A stretch of 64,000 nucleotides of DNA, taken from contig NC_061782.1 of the NCBI RefSeq assembly GCF_022458985.1, positions 20,845,672-20,909,671 of the forward strand. Direction: 5' to 3'. Below are positions 1 through 12,700 of this stretch, one piece after another. The notes below the pieces were generated by a model that had not been told where the DNA came from, did no database searches, and saw nothing but the letters and a program-made list of their open reading frames with translations. The first letter of the stretch is position 1, and every line of letters starts with the position of its first letter. Source of the DNA: Mugil cephalus. Its lineage: Eukaryota; Chordata; Actinopteri; Mugiliformes; Mugilidae. The position numbers and the translations under genes are program-made.

Positions 1-1830
1 CATCTCTCTCTGTCTCAGCTGTAGGATCCCCATCCCATCTCTCCCTCTGCAACAGGGATCCTCATTGGCTGCCATGTGAGTGCTCAGCCTCACTCAGTCA
101 GCGACCGAGTGGATACTGCAGCGCGGGATAAGACAGGACTCTAATGTGACTGCTGAATATCCCTTGATCAGTGTAGTCTCTGTTCGTTTAAAGAGTGTTT
201 GAGTTTCGCTCAAACGTTTAATACAGAGCAAGTAGCTGGAAGAAAACTTCACATAATACTTAAAAAAAATGCAGTCGTTTTGTATCTAAAATATGTTGGA
301 ACATAAGGTGGGATCATACTCACGGAATAAAGGTTGTGTGCCATAGATACACAATGAACTCAGTAGATTAAGTTTTACCGAGCTAGAGCTGAGGAGTGGG
401 AAGCTGAGGAATTCACATCTACAATTTCTAGACAACTAAATAGTTTTACTTTGAATCACCCGATACAAAAGCATTTAAATCGAGCATTTAGAGCTTCGGG
501 TGTTTTGTTTCAGGAATTCCCACATTCATGTCGACCACACCACCATGAAGATAACCAGAAGATAGTGGCTGTGTGCGCTACACTACATTTCTGCATCGGT
601 ACACATTGTACTGAACATATCCATTTAAGTTCCAGTCCATCACTTGTATTGAACAGTGTCGTCTCTAGGGCTCACAGGACAAACCATTCATAGGCCAACG
701 GTCTTACTTCATTCTGTTGATTGCTTATGTGTTGGGAAGATCTGTTTCAGGTGTTTGTTTGCTTAATAAACGAGGAAACAACTTTGACTTCTGTAGGAAG
801 CTACAGAACAGGTATTGGCTTTCCAAGGCCACATTTGGTTGGGGGGGGGGGCATGTTTTACATAAGAGGAGAGTATTCACCTCTTGAGCAACAAATCAAG
901 GCTAATTTCAGATTTTCAGTTGTAGAAGTGGGAGCTTTCTCTGTATTTTTATTTGCTAAAGGTGGTGTTGGTGATTTGAGTTGCTTTCTTCTGCAGCAAT
1001 TGAAACTTTTTTTTTGGCAGGTGCAGGTCTCTTGTCACATAGTCTGTAATGAGAGTTGTAGTGTGAATAATGGTGCTAATTGTGTGACTGTGTTAAATCT
1101 GGAAATGAAAATAAGTGATGCCTCGCTGTAGGTTTCAAATATTTGTATGAACTTGCAGATACAGTTGTTTTTCAAATTGGTCCTGTTAAAGTTTGGCCAG
1201 AACTACAGCCATAACATCAACTAGCTTAGTTTTATACAGGCAGCTGGTTTTGCTTTTACTTTATGAACACATAATTAATTCTGAACGTTAGTATTTTAAT
1301 GATATCCCTCAAGGTATAGGAAACTGCTTCTACAGCTGTCAACCGTTTTTGCTTTCCCCAAAATAATAATAAACTACTAAATAAATTTCTTGGCGCATAT
1401 GTGAAGCTTGCACTTGCCAGTGTTTCTGTCTAAAAGTACTTTTTTGTGTTCTAGCTATTTTTAAGTAGTATCAGAGTATTGAAAAGTTTGTAAAGGACCA
1501 ACTCGATGCTTTTCACTTGAGTTGGTATGCGAGAGTTTAATTTACATCACACATACTTTGTCACTCTGACAAATTCAACACCTGGTTTTATTTTCCTAAA
1601 TGGAAATATCATAGCAATAAAGTGAAGCTTTTCACTAAACTACACACCATACTGCCACAAGTGCTGCCATGAGGGCTCTGTTTCAGAAAGTGTCGAGATT
1701 GATGGGATCCTGTTTGACATTTCCAGTTGTACATAACTGTAGTCGAAAGGGATTTCAATCACAGCCAGTTTATTTTTAATCAATCCAACAGATGTCTGCA
1801 TTTCTAACTCAAACTGTCGTCTTTCTTTAG
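1..1830. other. Noncoding sequence 5' of the first recognised ppp3r1 exon (probable intron 1)
   Basis: No coding exon is recognisable here. The first ppp3r1 coding exon in the window begins with Gly2, so the exon carrying the ATG must lie upstream. I looked for an ATG directly followed by a good GT donor in this stretch and found no convincing one. I therefore read the region as intron 1, with the promoter and first exon off the left edge. A short G tract sits near 841-851. The open frames at 451-693 and 721-1131 resemble no protein I know and appear to be chance. Confidence 0.55.
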
Positions 1831-3712
1831 GGAAATGAAGCCAGTTACCCCCTGGAGATGTGCTCGCATTGTAAGTATATTCATCCTTTACCTAAACTGA
1901 AGACACTTTAATGCATGATCAACATATAATATAATTATAATATGCTACCTGCTGTACTTAGAAACTACCACATTTAGGTTAATGTTGTCTACATGTTGTG
2001 TTGTTTTTTTTTTTTTGTCTAGAAGTGTTTTTTAATTGTGATGGTTGGAATCAAACCCTCATGTTTGTAATTGTGTTTACAAGATGTCTGCCTTGGTCAT
2101 ATCTTTGAGCTCCTGAGCTTTGAGGAGGAGGAGTAGCAGAGCTGATGATTTGACTGATGATGCACCTTCCTTACCTGATATACATCAACACAATATCTCA
2201 GCCTCGTGTTGCTGAAAACTCCTCAGAGATGCAGATTTCTCTTTAGCTCTCCCTGGTGCAAATGGCACATTTTAGAGCGCGAGATTAAGAGCGAAACGGG
2301 TCCACTGGTGCATGTGTTTAATGAGCACTGAGACTGTGACAGCGCCCTCTGTAGTGTAGGTGTGCTTCAGGGATTGTGTCGCTATTTAGATCGAATTTAA
2401 GAGATATAGATAGAGCAGCAGAAACATCTCGATCCTCCACAAAGGTTATGATGGTCTTGATCAAACTGCCCAGCAGATAAATATCTGAGTTAAACATTCA
2501 GAGGATTTTAAATTACACATAATTTTAAGCAGTTAGTATAGATCCCTAGATTAGTATAGCAAAGATACTGTATGGATCAGTTGCTCTGAAGCCACACATT
2601 TGTAAATGAATAATTCTGCCAGTAGTTTCATGTATATTTTACCAGAGTGACTGCACTACTTACAGTTTTGCGATCATTCAATATGTTAGCACCTCAACAA
2701 TGACACATAGACACAAACAGACATATTGTAGCTGACATTTCTTGTTAGAGCGACTGGCGCTGCTGTGGCTGGTCCATACTTAGATTGTACTACTGTAACA
2801 TCATGGGGGACAGGACCTTGGCCTGCCAGACCCTCCAGGCATTCCTTCCCCAGGATTATGCCACCGCAGTGAGGGGAGGTGGATTTGGGTGATGCGTGAC
2901 CCTGAACTGAACTGAATCAGTCTAGGAGTCAGTTACAACTTTCCCTGTACAATTCGTCCTTTCTTCTTTGTAGCGAAGTCTTCCCAGCTCTGTTTTCTAT
3001 TGAGTAGACAAGAAATAAAGCTGTATCAAATATCCTAACTTATACAGGCAGACAGTTGTGACGACTAATAGTACAAGATATTGAACGCATGGATATCATT
3101 TAGAGGCATTTCTCTTTGATTCTTTTAAACAGTCTCAGTTTGACTACCTCTACTCCCAGTATTTCTTTCCTTGATTTTTCCTTCTTCTCTTAGTCTTTCT
3201 TTGGCCGTCTCTCTTACCCTTCACCAACAGCAGCTGTTCAGCTCATCAAGTGCTTGGAAAGCCAGGCACTAGCTGTGAACAAATTAGCTCCGGCCTGCTG
3301 GTCAGAGAAATGTATCCTGCTGCACCTAACTGCTCTCAATGAGACATGAACCCGCAACGCCCACTCACCTGTACCTGCCATCAGTGACACAACTCTGCAG
3401 ATGTCCACACATCAGCACGAGGAGTTTCACCTTGATTAGGTGGATTGTGAAATGAGGTCACTTTTCTAGGCTTGAGTGTGAATTTTTGAACGACCCATAC
3501 CCTCTCAACAGAGCAGTGCATCACCATTGTCGGCTGAATCGTGCTTAGATCAGGCAAAATTTAATGGCCTACTTGTAAAAGCGTGCATAATTAGACACAC
3601 AAACCGCAGAGATACACACCTCCACACACAAACATGCACATCTTCTGCAGTACACACTTTTCTAAAGTTTATGCACACACCCACTCGGTTCCGTCACTTT
3701 GTTCACCCCCCT

Positions 3713-3760
<48 letters not shown>

Positions 3761-6700
3761 TCACCCTCAACCTCCTTTACCACATCATGCTCTCAGAGAA
3801 ACGCAGCAGAGAGCCTGAAACCATCGCAGGTCTGTCTGCAGCCGGCCAAAATAAACGGCGGACAGCTTGCTGGAGTTCCATGTTGCTAGGGGTTTCCCTG
3901 AGGGCGGGAGCCAGAGCCACTGTGGAGGGTGGGGCGGAGGGTTGAGTTGGGGGTTTTCTGGTGACGGCACACCTATAAATACACACCATCAATGCTCTGG
4001 CCTGCTTCGTCCTCCTTTTGGTTTATGCGGACGAGCTGTGCATTATCAGAGCAGCCAGAGCAATCAGCCTAATGCACATAGAGCTGGATCGCTCCTCTGT
4101 AGTACTCACTCTGCGCTCTGTAGCCTCCTCTTACCAGTGGCCTAAATGAGATAAGACTGAGGGAGTGTGTGTAAGAGAGAGAGAAGGTGTGTGTTTTTGT
4201 GCATGCGCCTCTGTTTAGTTACAGAAATGGCCTGGTTTTGAAATCTACAGGTACACCAGAATCTGCTCTGTGCCTGCCTGATTTGGCTGCATTAAACTTC
4301 TGGTTGAGGCACAATGAAACTGAACTGCGGGATGTGGAGAGATGTAATGATTCTTAGGTGTAAAATAATAAATATAAAATACACTGCTTTTTGTTTAAGA
4401 GGCACACTTACCCAGACAGCTTTTAGTTTTGTTATTCCATCACACTGGCTTGCTAATTTCCCACGATTGGTCAGAATTAAGGCAGAAGAAGAAGCTCGAA
4501 AAATGTGACCCTGTGCTCCTTATAATGCAGTGAATCGTGTCTCTTTGTCAGACCTTCTCTGTCCGTGAAGTCTTTTTGACCCTCTGCTCCTTACAGTGAA
4601 TTGTGTCTCTTTGCTAGACCCTCTCTATCTGTGAAGTCTTTCAGAGTCTCTGCCTCGTGTTTTACATCTGCACGATCAAGCCGAGTTGACACTTAAGACT
4701 TGATAGAGTTACAGAGAAGCCACAGAAGGCAGCAGCGTTCTCCTGTTAAGTAGAGCTCTTCACGAAACTCAAAGTAGATTATAATCTGTGGGTTTCTTTT
4801 TCATCTTGTACGCTTTTGTTTTGCAGTATATTCCCTGGATACTACACCCTCATTGGCTGAGCGCAACCCCATTATGCTAATTGGCACAGTATCGTGTGTC
4901 AAACTCATGTAATTACTGAGCTGTGCATGTAACCTTCTCATGTTTGCCCACACTTGCACCTTATCTCGCATGCTCAGGGGAGCTTCATACCGCCGGGTCG
5001 ATCAAGGCTGTCATTTTCACTAACACGCCAACTGTATTTTTGCTCTGTGTCCTCGCTCCCCTCCCCTGTCTGTCTCAGTCCAGGTTAGCCGTGTTAATGG
5101 AGTCACATGTCTCCATTAATGTGCAGAGTGAGCCGTTTGAGGGCTGAGCATGCTTAAGAGGACACATTCATTAATGACATTCTGGGAACATTGCGATTTA
5201 TAATTAAACAAAAATGGGGAGGAGAAGCTAGTTGCACTCAGCAGATTTTGTATCCAGGCAGCTGTGCTGCTGTTTAGCAGTTAGCTTTACCTAGCAGTCT
5301 GTTATCCTTTTATGGGGGTAAGCAGAGCATTTAGTGTGTGATCAGAGATGTTGCCTAAATGATAGTTTATTTGCACCTGGTATTGCTTTTGAGAATGAAC
5401 AGCTCAGTTAAGAAGAGGATTGTGTCATCGTTTCGTCATCTGAACTACCAGATGACTTGTAATATGCAGCATAAGATTTGGCACGCAAACACACACGTTA
5501 AGACAACAAGAACAGCACGGGAGGCCGTGCAAGATGAGAAATGTGCCACAGCGGAGAAGGAGCACCATTTGGCTAACTACTGCCGTATCTTTTTGTTTGT
5601 TTGTTTTTGTTAATTGATGCTTATGTGAGAGCCTCTAGTGTGCAGTTAGAGGCTGATGATATCTACATATCGATGTCTCTTCATGCATACACCTCATGAA
5701 CAATTGTTAAAACGTACCTCCTTCATTCGTCCGTCTGTGTGGGCTACTTTGGGGGCTAACGGGTTCCAGTTGCCTAGTAACACAGTTAAGGGTGCATACC
5801 GCATTTATGAAAGTGTGTGTGTTTTGTGCTCTCTGGTGGAGTATATGAGATTATCATAATCATCTCACAGTTACATTGGGTCTCCCTCAGAGCAGCTCAT
5901 TAGCATAGCAGTGTGAGGAGCCTCTGAGACAGTGCAGACCTCACAGAAACCATTTCCTTCACTTTGGAATTTTTTTTTCAAAGTCTGCTATTAGTGGTGT
6001 GTTATTCTGCTGTATTATTGTTAAACAGAGTCTTGCGGAGTTATTATTATATAATGTTGTTTGTTCATATTACTTGTGATTATAGATTATAAGATGATCT
6101 AGACCAACCCCCCTCCCATCAAATAAAATTGCCAGCTTTGCCACTGCTTTATTCGTATTCTAACGTTCAGACTGAAAGAGGTGTGCATTTGTCAGTTTGC
6201 ACCATCGCCCACATCCTCGCATCGGTTTTGGCCTGATGCTGGGGTTAAAAACATACTGATCTCATCTTCCTCTGTGAGCAAGATCCATCTTGCAGTTTAT
6301 AAACTCGAAATTTATCCAGCTGCACCTAACTGCCCTCAGTGAGACATGAACCAGCAAAGTCTTAACGCCCACTCACTTATATCTGCCCTCAGTCACCCAG
6401 CTCTGTGGACGTCCACACATCAACAACGTATCACACCCTCACATATCACCTTGATTATCTTGCCTATTTTAGACCTTTCGTGTCCCATCCCTCAACAACT
6501 TCCTGTTTTTCTCTTTGAAGGGGCAGAATATGTTATCTGAATCACTTTTTCTCTACAACAGTAATTCTTGCCGCAGTCTGTTATTGTCTGTACATGCGTT
6601 ATTGCCCACATACTTTATCCACCGGCACTTTTTCATCAAGCATTTGAGCAGCACAGACATCCTAGAAGTACGGTGTGTTCCATTTTTTTTAATGTTTTTA

Positions 6701-9700
6701 TTTGGGGAGTCAGTTGTTGATCTTGAAAGCAAACAGTGGCTCATTTGTAGCTTATTTATTGGGCACATTTTTGTACATGCACACATTTTGGCTGCTGCTG
6801 CCTACTGGTTAGAGTTTGCGTAAGAGCACGAGATAAGGATAGTTGAATCAGAGAACTTTGTCTGCTATCTTTTATGTTTATTGACTACTAAAGTTCCAGG
6901 TATGGCACAGTTTGGGTAGGTCACGAGTTTTAGTAAGAACCATATGTTGGATAAGTCACTCACACTAACTACTGCAGTGAGTGTACCGCCTTAACCATGT
7001 GTTTTATTTGGCTCAGCTGGTGGCCTCATGTGTCTGCCATGTTGGCAGACATGAGACTTGTCGGTTTGAGACTGAGAAGGGGCCTCGGAATGCTGTTATC
7101 CTTACTAGCATGAATAATACATGTACCTACTCACTTGGCAGCCCCTGACAACAAGAAAGGATCTGGGCACAGTGCTCAGATGTTCCCTGCTCAGCGGCAG
7201 CACCAAAGTGTGTTGTGTGTTGTAAATGTCACAGCAGGTTTTCATCTGTACTCCGCTGTATCCTACTGACCCGACTGTGTAGCGGCGAAAGGAACTTGGA
7301 CTGTGACATGGGGATGCTTCTGTTTGGTTTGCACTTTGACTTTAGGACCTTAAAATAACGAATACATACTAACATTTTTAGTATAAAAATACTAACATTT
7401 TTTCTTATGTTCTGCGTGAACTGATTACTAATCGTGTCTAGAAAATATCCACCTTCTTTCTACCATATGTGCAGGGTAGGACAATATGTCATCACCTTAG
7501 TCCCAGTTGCACGTTCACAATAATGTGTCTGCACAGTCTTGATTGCAGCCTAGCTACTCAACATGAATTAGATGATTTTATAACATTTTGTAGCACCTTG
7601 CTACACTTATTTGAATATTAATGAGGGAAAACTGATTTGCTGCCAGACAAATCTGGTACAGATCTTAGCCCGTTGGCTTAATAATATACACACACGCTGG
7701 TATAAAAAATATTCTATAATTAGCAAGCAAATTTGCTTAATTAGCAGAAATGTTACTAGTAACTTAATATATTAAAACTGTGTGTAAAAAGTCTGTTTGC
7801 ATGTTGTAATATGGGCATACCTGTTATTTTGATCACTTTGGGACTAGGGTTGGGCGGTATCCAAATTTTGATACCTTCATACCGTCGCCACATTTTACCG
7901 CGGTATACAGTATTACCGCGACTAATTAAAAATTACAAAGCATGCGCCAATTAACACAGACCACCTCAAGCGGGCAGAAGCCAGACACAGAAAAAACAAA
8001 TACAATCCGGTGGGTTTTCAAAATAAAATACGCCGTGCAAATTGCCGGTCGTAAAAACAGACGAAAGCGAAACTTATTAACTATGCAGCATATTTACACA
8101 TGTAGAAGCATGTTTAGAAGAACGTGCGCTGGGAAAATGGCCAAATCTGAGCAAGTAAACAAAGTGTGGCGGGCTAAACGCTTGCTTCTGAAACGCTCCC
8201 GGTAGGTTTTGAAGTTGCGTGCAGGACGGACCAAATACACGACGCTCCCGCAGCGTGCCGCGGACAGGTTCAACAGCGTCACCAAACTGTTGGCTTGTGC
8301 CTACACCGTTCAGAAACTGAATACCCAAACACTAATGATGAAACAATAACAACATAATGTGCACAATATTTTAACTTTTTTCAGCAACAGCTTAAGAAGT
8401 GCAAATACAACAGTCAGACAATTAAATTAACCTGATCATCCAGAACAGTTTTTGCACAGAATGTGCTGCACACACACCGACAGTGGACATAGAATCATTT
8501 TTAGGCATTGAATTAATTATATCTTATATTTATTCCTTATCTCCTATATAAGTGCACTGCAATTTTTTTTGATGACTGTAATGACAGTATTGAAACTGAT
8601 ACCGTTGCTTTTGAAAGACACTGCCTGTATACCTTATTACCGTATTACTGCCCAACCCTATTTGAGACCTTTGACTGTGTTTCAATGGGACATAGCATGC
8701 AATTCATACCTTTGGAGCTTTTTCTACATTTAATGGGTTGTGTGGCATGTCTGCCTGTTTCTAATTTGACTCATTGGTGACATAGATGAGTTGTTCTGAA
8801 CATACGACCACCCCTGAACCCTGTCCCTGCACAGCTTCAGAAAACCCATCCTTCCCTTGTACACAGGTAGCAATGATGCTAGCAAAGCCGCATTTCGTTT
8901 CAGTAACCCTTGAATACAGATCGATAACGGAGCGATCTTGGCATGATACCTGCTATGTGCTTGGCTGTAAAGGCTCACAGGCGTCTTTACATTGAATCAC
9001 ACTCTCAGGAGAAACAAGAGCATTACTTAGTGTTACATTTACCAGGAAATCTCTGTCGTCACCGTTCACTGACGTGTACACATGTAGAGCAGCTATCAAT
9101 ATACTGTGCTAAAGTAAAAATCACATTCATGGGGGGCTAGCAAACAACGGCTCATTAAGTTCTCCAAACATTCAGAAACATCTTAGATAGATGGACTGAT
9201 ATAGCTTCAGAGAGCTGCACTGCCATACTCCACCCATACGCTCAACGATTCCCAAACTGACAGGGGCAGGATTTCGGGAACTTATCATCGGGAGTAAAGG
9301 TCCCACCAAAAAAACTAAAGAAATATATGAACTCAGAAATGGGCATCCAGTGTCTCCTGTAGGGATGGATGAACCCGTTGTGTCGTCATCCATAGGGTTA
9401 CTGAAGATGACAGCTGTTGCCATCTTGCTAGTGCTTGACAAAAAAGAAAGAAGAGGTGTGTCATGAATGCAACTGAGGCTGTTTGTACATAGCAGATACA
9501 ACTAACTATTATGCATGAGTGTTATATAAAAATATTGTCCTGAATGGAGAAATTGAGCAAAAGGAGAGGGTTGTCTTTAGATTTTCTTCACTGCTTAACA
9601 GAATGTAATATCTACAGGAACTGTGTTAAGAGGAGGTAGAGTCCAAAATCACATTTATCCATAAATCAAAAAAAGGGCACATGTCTTTGCGTGGCTTTGA

Positions 9701-12700
9701 TTTAGCACAGTAAACCCAGCATGGTGATTAACTATAGCTTTGATAGCCCTTACACAGGCTAAACCGTTATGAGCAAAGCTGGTGTCATCTGCTGTGAACA
9801 GGAAACAGGAGGCAGCTGATAAGGAAGTGTTTTGTGTCACAGGACAGCCGTGTGCTGGCTCTGATAACTCATGCCTAGTGGACACAGACACCCAGTGGTA
9901 TATATCAGATTTTGAGTGTGTTTGTGTGTAGATTTATCTTGTTAGAAACCTCTAAAAAACAAACATGGGGCTGCTCAGTAGGAATAATTCTACATTACAT
10001 ATACAAATATCATGGAAATGAGATGCATCGATTTATATACCCATGTTCTCTGTCTGCTTCTAATGCGTGGACCAAAAAGCATCATTATTCACCAGGTCTT
10101 TTACATCATAAATTTAATTCACCAGGTGCTTGAACAATAATGTGGTTGGAGTGAAAGAACAAAGAAACACTAAGTGCCCTGTATAGGATCATGATATCAT
10201 GGATGGTTTCTGGTGCATGAATATAGTCTATATTAGTTTTTATTGAACGCAGTGATAATTTACATGCTGCAGGAACCGATAAAGCAGCCCGGGGCTAAAA
10301 AATAAAGTGTAATGTAAAAAATTTCTAAAATTGCAAAAGTTTTCAGTAGATTTACTACAGTCTTAACGCTACATGTCACCTGTTGCCTAGGCAGGTCAGT
10401 CATATTTGAGTTAGCCAAGAGTTGGGCAGCCCCAAGACAGTAATCCAGAACTGTTCATTGTTAATGCTCTGGGTGATGTCATTTGGGGTTTGTCCATCTT
10501 CATACAAAGTACAAATTGAGCAGATTCCTATCCACACCTTAGTTATACAATGGACTTCTGTACAACTTATATTCATGGCAACATCAACATGAGTCTGCCA
10601 CTGTGGTTATGTCCATTCCAACTTTCTCTTTCTCAGTCTGTCTTTCTCACACTCATTCCTACCCTACTCCTCCACCACACTCACACTCTGATTAGTCATC
10701 GGACTGATGTAGCACTGCATGTTCGAGCATTGAAACCCAAAACACAACCCACATCCCGTTTCTCTCTCTTTCTTTCTTCTCCTTGCATCTCGTAATGACA
10801 GTCACTGTAACGGGAGGACACCATGTCGCTTCAACTTTGTTAGAATATAGGGTAGAACCAAACGCTGACTGTAGGAATAGCTAACAACATGAAGCAAGTA
10901 AATATGTATCTGAGCTCTAGTTCATAGAAGCATAATGTCCCCAAAAGGTAGTCAATTATTTCATGTTTTGGTGGTAGATAAACCTGTCCTGTAGGTGTGC
11001 ATTTGTTGTTTGTTCAGGGGCTTCCTTTAATGTACTACATGTCAATAAATTAATGATTACTTGCCACCAGTTTTGAAGCCATGTGAATAAATCTGAGCCT
11101 GCACATATCCCAACACAACCTTCTGTTTTTCTTCTACCAGACGGCTGAAGGTTTTTGTCCAGTACATTCACTGTAATGATTTTATTGTTAAACTCTTAAC
11201 TCTTATCTTTGCTAGTCATTTAGCTGAATTGCCTGTTCTCAGGCCATTCTGGACTGGACTGACCTAGCCTCATAAATTTGTCACACCTCTACGTTACTCT
11301 GTTAGCCATGAGTGAAGATTAATAGATAGCCCGTATCATTTACACCTGAGATTAAAGCATGTAAAGTAGTAGTTTGCGGTTGGCCAGTGTGATCATGTGA
11401 CTGTGTGTGAATGAGCTTATATAGTAATTAACAACTGGCTTTGTTATTGCTGGATTACTCCTTGCTGTTGTTCAGTATATTGGCCAGGGAGTCGATGCTA
11501 TTTCTGATGGCAGGGGAGCGACACATTGAGACCTTGTCTCATACAAAGGCACCAGTAAACAACAAAGGCTGTGAGTTTACAGAGGTTATGTACTGGAATA
11601 GCTCCACTCTTTTCTGCTCAGGTCTGATTTCTCTAACTTTCTCCTTCAGAGTTTGGTTTTGCAGTATTATGGTCAGAGCACTGACAAAGTCAGTTTCGTG
11701 TCATGCCTGAAACGGGAGCCTTTTAGGTTGTTGTACCTATTTCAGGTCTCACTGGAGAAGAGCTGAACAACATGTACTGTGGTTAGTGTGAGTCTGTGGT
11801 TGGGAACGGTTAGCTCAGTCCTGTGCAGACCGGAAGTGGTGCCCTTGACCTAGTTGCACGTGGTGGCTACTAAAATGTATGACTACAGTTCATGCAGGTG
11901 TTAGTAAAGATATGAATATTTTACATAAATATCCTCTAGGTCAGTATGTGTGATTTAAAAAAAAAAAAAAAAATCTATGTTGGGGTAATTTTGCCTCAGG
12001 TAAATTGCACTGTGGGGAATTTTTCATTTTTAACATCCTCATGCCCTAGTATAGAGTGGAGGATGACAGAGCATCTGACCTCATTTTATATAAGTTCTCC
12101 AAGTGTAGAAAATGGCAAAGACCATCAACTGAATGTCTATAGAAATGTCTCATCCAGATCTCCTCTGTCTTTCTCTCTTTTTTTCCTCTTTGTCCAGTCG
12201 ATGCTGATGAGATTAAGAGGCTAGGGAAGAGGTTTAAGAAACTCGACCTAGATAACTCTGGCTCACTCAGTGTGGAGGAGTTCATGTCTCTGCCGGAGCT
12301 GCAACAGAACCCGCTGGTGCAGAGGGTTATCGACATATTTGACACGGACGGGAACGGAGAAGTGGACTTTAAAGGTATGCAATAAACCCTGCTGCTTTGA
12401 GCTGGTATTTATGTAAAATTTGATCACAGTGTTTTTCAGGAGAAAAAAAAAAGTCATATACCTAAGTTCATGTTGTTGAGACGTCTGCAAAGAACCCAAC
12501 AGAACTGCCCTTGTCTTTTATCTAAACTAAGTTATTATTTTAACCTGTCTTTAAGTCAAACACCAAGCCTTTTAGCTGCTCCAGAGCAGTTTATAGTGGC
12601 CACAGTAGACATGACCATGTCCTGTGTCAATAGAACAGGTACCTCAGGTACCAGAGCCAACAGGAATGACCTTCTGCAAAAGACCACCTCCAAAAAAGGC

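Noticed and set aside
71-82. GCCATGTGAGTG near the left edge as the missing ppp3r1 exon 1 (ATG followed by a donor)
   Set aside because: The protein needs an exon ending exactly in ATG before GGA. Here the GT overlaps the ATG, giving the wrong phase (ATGGAAATG), so it cannot encode Met-Gly-Asn.
9172-9501. 109-codon open frame on the - strand with a protein-like stretch starting [17 protein letters not shown]
   Set aside because: No splice partners, promoter signs or family resemblance, and it lies inside ppp3r1 intron 2. An ORF of this length is expected by chance in a 64-kb window.
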